Below, one piece after another: positions 59,135 through 64,000 of a stretch of DNA of 64,000 nucleotides (positions are counted from its first letter, which is position 1; the number at the start of each line of letters is the position of its first letter). Origin of the DNA: CF-118 sp035689345 (GTDB lineage: Bacteria; Chloroflexota; Dormibacteria; Dormibacterales; Dormibacteraceae). Under the pieces are notes generated by a model, which was given only the letters and a program-made list of their open reading frames with translations, was not told the origin of the DNA and searched no databases. The position numbers and the translations under genes were made by a program. Location: assembly GCA_035689345.1 (NCBI GenBank), contig DASSLR010000052.1, positions 14,340-78,339 of the forward strand, given 5' to 3'.

Positions 59135-59140
59135 ATCCTA
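59135..59140 (-). promoter_or_regulatory. Leaderless-type -10 element of the WS/DGAT gene
   Basis: TAGGAT (minus strand) ends 6 nt before the ATG, with no Shine-Dalgarno between. Confidence 0.45.
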
Positions 59141-59189
59141 GGCCTGTAACCTTCTGGCTTGAAGCGGGTCGATAGGAGGAGGAAAGCAC

Positions 59190-59612
59190 ATGGCGGTCAA
59201 AGCTTTTTCCAGCGAATGGGCCTCGGCGTTCAAGGACGAGGTCAACAAGTCGGACAAGTACAAGTCCGCGGCCAAGGGCTGGAAGTGGACGGTGGGCCTG
59301 GTCGTGGAGGCCGAGCCCGACAAGCACTTCCCCGAGGCGAAGGGAATCGTCATGGATCTCTTCGACGGTGACGCCCGCAGCGTCAGGGTGGGAAGCGCCG
59401 GCGACGCGCAGAAGTGCGACTTTGTCATCACCGCGCCCTACTCGCGCTGGAAGGAGGTCGCGACCAAGCAGCTCGATGCGACCAAGGGCATGCTGCAGGG
59501 CAAGCTGAAGCTCAAAGGAGACCTGCCGACGATCGTGCGGTACACCAAGGCATCGCAAGAGATGACCGAGTGCACCACGCGCGTGCCCGTCGAATGGCCC
59601 GACGAAAGCTGA
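59190..59612 (+). CDS. SCP2 sterol/lipid-transfer domain protein
   Basis: Small lipid-binding protein of the SCP2 type: VGLVVEAEPDKHFPEAKGIVMDLFDGDARSVRVG, DFVITAPYSRWKEVATKQLDATKGMLQGKLKLKGDLPTIVRYTK. 140 residues. A strong Shine-Dalgarno GGAGGAGGAAAG precedes the ATG at 59190. First gene of the run leading to the methylmalonyl-CoA genes. Confidence 0.82.
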   Translation: MAVKAFSSEWASAFKDEVNKSDKYKSAAKGWKWTVGLVVEAEPDKHFPEAKGIVMDLFDGDARSVRVGSAGDAQKCDFVITAPYSRWKEVATKQLDATKGMLQGKLKLKGDLPTIVRYTKASQEMTECTTRVPVEWPDES

Positions 59613-60049
59613 AGTCTGACGGCTCCGATCGCGCCCTGGTCGAGTACGCCGACCAGGAGCCGAGCGCGTTCTCGTCGATGCTGGGCGGCCTCATCGAGGC
59701 AAACGTCAAGAGCCGGCCGGAGAAGGAGGCCGACTTCGACGAGCTCGTCGCCCGCGTGGGCATCTTCGTGACGGACATTGACGAGGGCGTGACCCTCGAC
59801 TTCAAGGGCGGCAAGCTCATCGTCCACAACGGGCTGAAGCCCCGGCGCACGATCACCATCCGCGCCGACGCCGACACCGTGATGAACCTCAGCAACCTGA
59901 AGATCGGGCCGCTGGGGCTCCCGGTCTACATCGACGGCGTCGGTCGCGGCGTCGCGCTGAAGCTGCTCCGCGGCCAGCTGAAGATCGACGGGCTGCTGCC
60001 GAACGTCCTGACGCTCAACGCGGTCACGCGCGTTTTTTCAGTGCAGTGA
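59594..60049 (+). CDS. Second SCP2-like protein
   Basis: ATG at 59594 overlaps the first SCP2 gene by 19 bp. MARRKLKSDG is followed by a fold-like pattern GVTLDFKGGKLIVHNGLKPRRTITIRADADTVMNLSNLKIGPLGLPVYIDGVGRGVALKLLRGQLKIDGLL that resembles SCP2 (lipid-binding) domains. 151 residues. Two unlike SCP2 proteins side by side suggest a heteromeric or relay function; that is inference. Confidence 0.7.
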   Translation: MARRKLKSDGSDRALVEYADQEPSAFSSMLGGLIEANVKSRPEKEADFDELVARVGIFVTDIDEGVTLDFKGGKLIVHNGLKPRRTITIRADADTVMNLSNLKIGPLGLPVYIDGVGRGVALKLLRGQLKIDGLLPNVLTLNAVTRVFSVQ

Positions 60050-60450
60050 GGCTGGACAAGATTCATCACGTCGGCGTGGCGGTGACCGACATGGACGATT
60101 CGATCCGCCTGTACACGTCGACCTTCGGCGCCGAGCTCGTCAAGCGGGCCATCAGCGAAAGCGACGGCCTCGAGGCGGCCTTCATCCGCACCGGCGAGGG
60201 TGAGGTCGAGCTGCTCCACCCGACACGCGACGACACGCCGGTCGGCAAGTTCCTCGCGAAGCGCGGCCCGGGTCTGCACCATGTCGCCTACGCGGTGGCG
60301 GACATCGACCTGGCGCTGACGGAGGCGCGTGCGGCGGGGCTCGAGCTGATCGACGAGCAGCCGCGCGTCGGACTTCACGGCTCGCGGATCGCGTTCCTGC
60401 ATCCGAAGACGATGGGCGGAGTGCTGACCGAGCTGGTGGAGACGCCGTGA
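60046..60450 (+). CDS. mce: Methylmalonyl-CoA epimerase
   Basis: VOC-fold enzyme interconverting (R)- and (S)-methylmalonyl-CoA. KIHHVGVAVTDMDDSIRLYTSTFG gives the first metal His; EVELLHPTRDD, GPGLHHVAYAVADIDLAL and RIAFLHPKTMGGVLTELVE give the rest. 134 residues. The GTG overlaps the upstream stop as GTGA, and the mutase follows with another GTGA overlap. Confidence 0.93.
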   Translation: MRLDKIHHVGVAVTDMDDSIRLYTSTFGAELVKRAISESDGLEAAFIRTGEGEVELLHPTRDDTPVGKFLAKRGPGLHHVAYAVADIDLALTEARAAGLELIDEQPRVGLHGSRIAFLHPKTMGGVLTELVETP

Positions 60451-62015
60451 CTGAGCTCAAGAACGACAGCGGGCTGCCGCTGAAGCCGGTCTACTCGGTC
60501 GAAGACCGCCGCGCCGAAGAGCCCGCGCCTGGCGCCTTTCCATTCACCCGCGGCATCCACCGCGACATGTATCGCGGCCGGCTGTGGACGATGCGCCAGT
60601 ACGCCGGCTTCGGCACCGCCGCGGAGTCCAACAAGCGCTACCGGTTCCTGCTCGACCAGGGCCAGACCGGACTGTCGATCGCCTTCGACCTGCCGACGCA
60701 GATCGGCTACGACTCGGACGACGCGATGGCCAACGGCGAGGTCGGCAAGGTGGGAGTGGCGATCGACTCGCTCGCGGACATGGAGATCCTGCTCGACGGC
60801 ATTCCGCTCGAGCGCGTCTCGACGTCCATGACCATCAACGCCACGGCGGCCATGCTGCTGCTGCTCTACCAGCTGGTCGCCGAGAAGCAGGGCGTCGCGG
60901 CCGGCAAGATCACGGGCACAGTGCAGAACGACATTCTCAAGGAGTACGCCGCGCGCGGCACGTACATCTTCCCGCCGAAGCCTTCGATGCGGCTGGTCAC
61001 CGACCTGTTCGCCTACTGCCGCGAGAGCCTGCCGAACTGGAACACCATCTCGATCTCGGGCTACCACATGCGCGAGGCCGGCGCCACAGCGGCGGAGGAG
61101 ATCGCTTTCACGCTGAGCCACGCGATCGCCTACGTCGAGGCGGCTGTCGCGGCCGGGCTCGCGATCGACGACTTCGCGCCACGCGTGTCCTTTTTCTTTG
61201 CGTGCCACATGGACTTCTTCGAGGAGGTGGCGAAGTTCCGCGCCGCGCGCCGCATGTGGGCGCGGATCATGCGCGACCGGTTCCACGCTCGCGACGAGCG
61301 GTCGCAGGCGCTGCGCTTCCACACCCAGACTGGCGGCGTGACCCTGACCGCGCAGCAGCCTCTGAACAACGTCGTGCGCACGACCCTGGAGGCCATGAGC
61401 GCGGTGCTCGGCGGCACGCAGTCGCTTCACACCAACGCCTATGACGAGGCGCTCGGCCTGCCGTCGCAGGGAGCGGCCGAGCTGGCGCTGCGCACGCAGC
61501 AGATGATCGGCTTCGAGTCGGCGGTGCCGTTTGTGGCCGACCCGCTCGGCGGCTCCTACTACGTCGAGAACCTCACCGATAGGGTGGAAGAGGAGGCCGT
61601 GGCGATCATGGCCGAGGTCGACGAGCAGGGCGGGGCCGTGGCTTGCATCGAGAACGGGTTCACGAAGAAGCGGATCTCGGAGAGCGCCTACCGGTTCCAG
61701 CTGCGTGTGGAGTCGGGCGAGCGCGTGGTGGTCGGTGTGAACAAGTACGCGAGCGCCGGCGCAGACGTGGTGGAGATCACGAAGGTGGGTCCGCAGCACC
61801 AGGCCGAGCAGGCGCGGGCGCTGAAGAAGCTGCGCGCGCAACGGCAGCGGGATGTAGTGGAGCGTCACCTGGCGGCCATCGGCGAGACCGCGCGGGGCAC
61901 CGACAACCTGCTGCCGGTGCTGAAGGCCGCGCTCGCGGACTACGTGACGATCGGCGAATGCTGCAGCGTGTTGCGTGAAGTTTTCGGCGAATATCGCCCG
62001 ACGGAGGCCGCATGA
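60447..62015 (+). CDS. mcmA1: Methylmalonyl-CoA mutase large subunit, catalytic domain only
   Basis: Adenosylcobalamin enzyme converting methylmalonyl-CoA and succinyl-CoA. The TIM barrel is complete: FPFTRGIHRDMYRGRLWTMRQYAGFG, GLSIAFDLPTQIGYDSDD, GKITGTVQNDILKEYAARGTYIFPP, ISISGYHMREAGATA, QQPLNNVVRTTLEAMSAVLGGTQSLHTNAYDEALGLPS. It stops at 522 residues before the B12-binding domain, so a separate small subunit must exist; none is in the window. An isobutyryl- or ethylmalonyl-CoA mutase is less likely with mce adjacent. Confidence 0.95.
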   Translation: MTELKNDSGLPLKPVYSVEDRRAEEPAPGAFPFTRGIHRDMYRGRLWTMRQYAGFGTAAESNKRYRFLLDQGQTGLSIAFDLPTQIGYDSDDAMANGEVGKVGVAIDSLADMEILLDGIPLERVSTSMTINATAAMLLLLYQLVAEKQGVAAGKITGTVQNDILKEYAARGTYIFPPKPSMRLVTDLFAYCRESLPNWNTISISGYHMREAGATAAEEIAFTLSHAIAYVEAAVAAGLAIDDFAPRVSFFFACHMDFFEEVAKFRAARRMWARIMRDRFHARDERSQALRFHTQTGGVTLTAQQPLNNVVRTTLEAMSAVLGGTQSLHTNAYDEALGLPSQGAAELALRTQQMIGFESAVPFVADPLGGSYYVENLTDRVEEEAVAIMAEVDEQGGAVACIENGFTKKRISESAYRFQLRVESGERVVVGVNKYASAGADVVEITKVGPQHQAEQARALKKLRAQRQRDVVERHLAAIGETARGTDNLLPVLKAALADYVTIGECCSVLREVFGEYRPTEAA

Positions 62016-62461
62016 ACCATCCGGATGTCATCCCGATGATCTCCTACGCCGACGGCCCGGCCGCCATGGACTGGCTGGCGCGGGCGTTCGGCTTTCGCGA
62101 GCGGGATCGCCGCGTCTCGGACGGACGGCTCGGACATGGGGAGATGGAGACCGGGTCGGGGGTGATCATGCTGGCGACGCCGTCACCGGACTACCAGGGG
62201 CCTAAGGAGCATCGCGAACACTGCGAGGCGGCGGCGCGCTGGCAGTCGGTCCCGTACGTCGTCGACGGCGTCCTGGTCTATGTCGACGACGTCCGCAAGC
62301 ATTTCGAGCGGGCGAAGGAAGCCGGCGCGCGCATTCTGTCCGAGGTCGAAGGCACCGACGACGGCGCGCGCTACCGCGCCGAGGACCTGGAAGGCCATCG
62401 GTGGATGTTCATGCAATCAAAAAGACGCATCCTCGTCGCGAAGCGCCAACGTGGGCGATAA
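62012..62461 (+). CDS. VOC-family protein between mutase and carboxylase genes
   Basis: Glyoxalase/bleomycin-resistance-like fold: VIPMISYADGPAAMDWLARAFGFRERDR, GHGEMETGSGVIMLATPSPDY, and VLVYVDDVRKHFERAKEAGARILSEVEGTDDGARYRAEDLEGHRWMFMQ. Pattern resembles the PhnB/YdfO type. The ATG overlaps the mutase stop as ATGA and its 3' end overlaps the carboxylase gene by 11 bp. Function in this operon is unknown; it is not a second epimerase by motif. Confidence 0.82.
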   Translation: MNHPDVIPMISYADGPAAMDWLARAFGFRERDRRVSDGRLGHGEMETGSGVIMLATPSPDYQGPKEHREHCEAAARWQSVPYVVDGVLVYVDDVRKHFERAKEAGARILSEVEGTDDGARYRAEDLEGHRWMFMQSKRRILVAKRQRGR

Positions 62462-64000
62462 GCCCAAAGTCGACCCGCTGAACCTGCTCCGGCAGCGGAA
62501 ATACGAAGCCGGGCACGGCGACGCCGAGGCGTTCTACCGGCAGCACGCCAAGCACAAGCTGACCGCCCGCGAGCGCATCTCTCGCCTGGTCGACCGCAAC
62601 TCGTTCGAAGAGCTCGACATCTTCGCGACGCACCGCGCCTCGGGATTCGGGCTCGAGTCGAAACGCGTCGCGGGCGATGGTGTGGTCACCGGCCTCGCCA
62701 AGATCGGCGGCCGCGACGTGATGCTGTTCAGCCACGACGCCACAGTCTTCGGCGGCTCGCTGGGCGAGGTGTTCGCCGAGAAGGTGATCAAGGTCATGGA
62801 CCTCGCCCTGAAGAACCGCATCCCGATCATCGGCATCAACGACTCGGGCGGCGCGCGGATCCAGGAGGGAGTGGTGTCGCTGGCGGGCTACGCCGAGATC
62901 TTCTGGCGCAACGTCGAGTCGAGCGGCGTCATCCCGCAGCTGAGCCTCATCCTCGGCCCGTGCACCGGCGGCGCGGTGTATTCGCCGGCGATGACCGACT
63001 TCACGTTCATGGTGCACGGAGTCGGCTACATGTTCATCACCGGTCCAGAGGTCATCAAGGTCACGACCGGCGAAGAGGTGACTTTCGACTCGCTGGGCGG
63101 CGCGGAGGTGCACAACGTGAAGTCAGGTGTGGCGCACTTCCTGGCCGAGACCGAGGACGAGTGCTTCACGCAGGTCCGCCGGCTGCTTTCGTTCATCCCG
63201 CAGTCGTGCGACGTCGAGGCACCTCGCCTGCCTCCGACCGATGACCCCGAGCGGGCCGACCCGGGCCTGGCCCGCGTCATCCCCGACAGCTCGAAGGAGT
63301 CGTACGACATCAAGGACGTCATCCGGATGGTGGTCGATAACGGCGATTTCTTCGAGGTGCAGCCCTTCTACGCGATGAACATCGTGGTCGGGTTCGCGCA
63401 TCTCGACGGCCATCCGGTCGGCGTGGTGGCGAACCAACCCAAGGTGATGGCGGGCTCGCTCGACATCAACGCGTCGGTGAAGGCGGCACGGTTCGTGCGT
63501 TTCTGCGACGCGTTCAACATCCCGCTGGTCACGTTCGTCGATGTGCCCGGATTCCTGCCGGGGACGGCGCAGGAGTACGGCGGGATCATCCGACACGGCT
63601 CGAAGCTGCTGTACGCGTACAGCGAGGCGACGGTGCCGAAGCTGACGGTCATCACGCGCAAGGCTTACGGCGGCGCCTATTGCGTGATGTGCTCCAAGCA
63701 CATTCGCGCGGACTACAACGTCGCGTGGCCCACCGCCGAGATCGCCGTGATGGGCCCGGAGGGCGCGGTGAACATCGTGTTCCACCGCGAGCTCGACGCG
63801 GCCACCGACCGGGCGGCGTTACGCCGCGAGCTGGTCGCCGACTACACGGAGCGCTTCGCCAACCCTTACATCGCGGCCGAGCGCGGCTACATCGACGACG
63901 TCATCGAGCCGGGCCGGACGAGGAGCTCGCTCATCCATGCCTTGCGGATTGCGCTGCGCAAGGAGCGCCGGCGCAACCCGCGGTGGCACGGAAACATCCC
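62451..64000 (+). CDS. pccB: Acyl-CoA (propionyl-CoA) carboxylase beta subunit, 3' end at window edge
   Basis: Carboxyltransferase subunit converting propionyl-CoA to methylmalonyl-CoA. HKLTARERISRLVD, INDSGGARIQEGVVSLAGYAEIF, GPCTGGAVYSPAMTDFTFMV, FVDVPGFLPGTAQEYGGIIRHGSKLLYAYSEATVPKLTVITRKAYGGAYCVM are diagnostic. GTG at 62451 starts MGDKPKVDPLN. 516 codons are visible and the sequence ends at HGNIP, which in this family is usually followed by one or two residues, so it is almost complete. With mce and the mutase it forms the propionate-to-succinyl-CoA route. Confidence 0.94.
   Translation, partial: MGDKPKVDPLNLLRQRKYEAGHGDAEAFYRQHAKHKLTARERISRLVDRNSFEELDIFATHRASGFGLESKRVAGDGVVTGLAKIGGRDVMLFSHDATVFGGSLGEVFAEKVIKVMDLALKNRIPIIGINDSGGARIQEGVVSLAGYAEIFWRNVESSGVIPQLSLILGPCTGGAVYSPAMTDFTFMVHGVGYMFITGPEVIKVTTGEEVTFDSLGGAEVHNVKSGVAHFLAETEDECFTQVRRLLSFIPQSCDVEAPRLPPTDDPERADPGLARVIPDSSKESYDIKDVIRMVVDNGDFFEVQPFYAMNIVVGFAHLDGHPVGVVANQPKVMAGSLDINASVKAARFVRFCDAFNIPLVTFVDVPGFLPGTAQEYGGIIRHGSKLLYAYSEATVPKLTVITRKAYGGAYCVMCSKHIRADYNVAWPTAEIAVMGPEGAVNIVFHRELDAATDRAALRRELVADYTERFANPYIAAERGYIDDVIEPGRTRSSLIHALRIALRKERRRNPRWHGNI

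Noticed and set aside
1..64000. tRNA, rRNA, CRISPR arrays, insertion sequences, prophage
   Set aside because: No gap is long enough or has the needed structure; no transposase, integrase, cas or phage-like proteins were found. No gene-free stretch exceeds 300 bases.

Overview
The window is 64 kb of very GC-rich (roughly two-thirds G+C or more), tightly packed bacterial chromosome. No rRNA, tRNA, CRISPR array, phage or insertion sequence was seen. Gene content points to an aerobic soil-type bacterium of the Terrabacteria side: an SLM-order CO-dehydrogenase-like cluster, isochorismate-route menaquinone genes, methylmalonyl-CoA genes, WS/DGAT, CGNR and GerW-like proteins, and a likely DUF5317 membrane protein. 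Candidatus Dormibacterota, Chloroflexota and Actinobacteria are all possible; the sequence alone does not decide. Many neighbours overlap by 4 nt (ATGA/GTGA), and many first genes carry a TANNNT hexamer 6-8 nt before the start codon with no Shine-Dalgarno, the signature of leaderless transcripts.

Layout. 1-4 kb: an AlkA-like glycosylase running in from the left edge, then a minus-strand amidase/methyltransferase/membrane-protein operon. 4-12.4 kb: coxG facing a coxS-L-M, lipoprotein, coxD, coxE, XdhC-like operon. The large subunit has the form II-type motif. A MobA-like nucleotidyltransferase at 15 kb and a membrane-anchored sulfite-oxidase-like enzyme at 53 kb also belong to molybdenum biology. 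12.4-15 kb: TMEM175-like channel, CGNR regulator, a small SD-led gene, a GerW-like protein and endonuclease IV. 16-22.5 kb: menaquinone genes menB-menA, menH, menD, and merR-menF. 22.5-36.8 kb: a signalling and envelope region. It holds a five-gene minus-strand operon (response regulator, M20 hydrolase, DUF5317-like protein, FtsH-like protease with an insertion, lytic transglycosylase), a 37-aa membrane micropeptide, a second response regulator, a 1350-residue multi-GAF histidine kinase and, overlapping it, a degenerate kinase-like protein, followed by an MBL hydrolase, rlmN and a DUF72 gene. 36.7-47 kb: lgt and gltX; an S51 peptidase, alpha/beta hydrolase, PlsC, epimerase and threonine-degradation (tdh-kbl) run; a RAM-domain protein, threonine dehydratase, a basic 51-aa protein, a thioesterase and galU. 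47-54 kb: small unknown genes, a CaiB-type CoA transferase, coaE, a FixC-like flavoprotein and the sulfite-oxidase-like enzyme. 54.4-59 kb: an S9 peptidase fused to an FHA domain, and WS/DGAT. 59-64 kb: two SCP2-like proteins, then methylmalonyl-CoA epimerase, mutase large subunit, a VOC protein and a carboxyltransferase beta subunit leaving the window one or two codons from its expected end.

The most striking non-coding signal is a dispersed element made of two TTTG-N4-CAAA-like palindromes whose centres are exactly 41 bp apart. It occurs in four intergenic gaps (near 0.8, 22.5, 44.4 and 49.5 kb), three of them between convergent genes.
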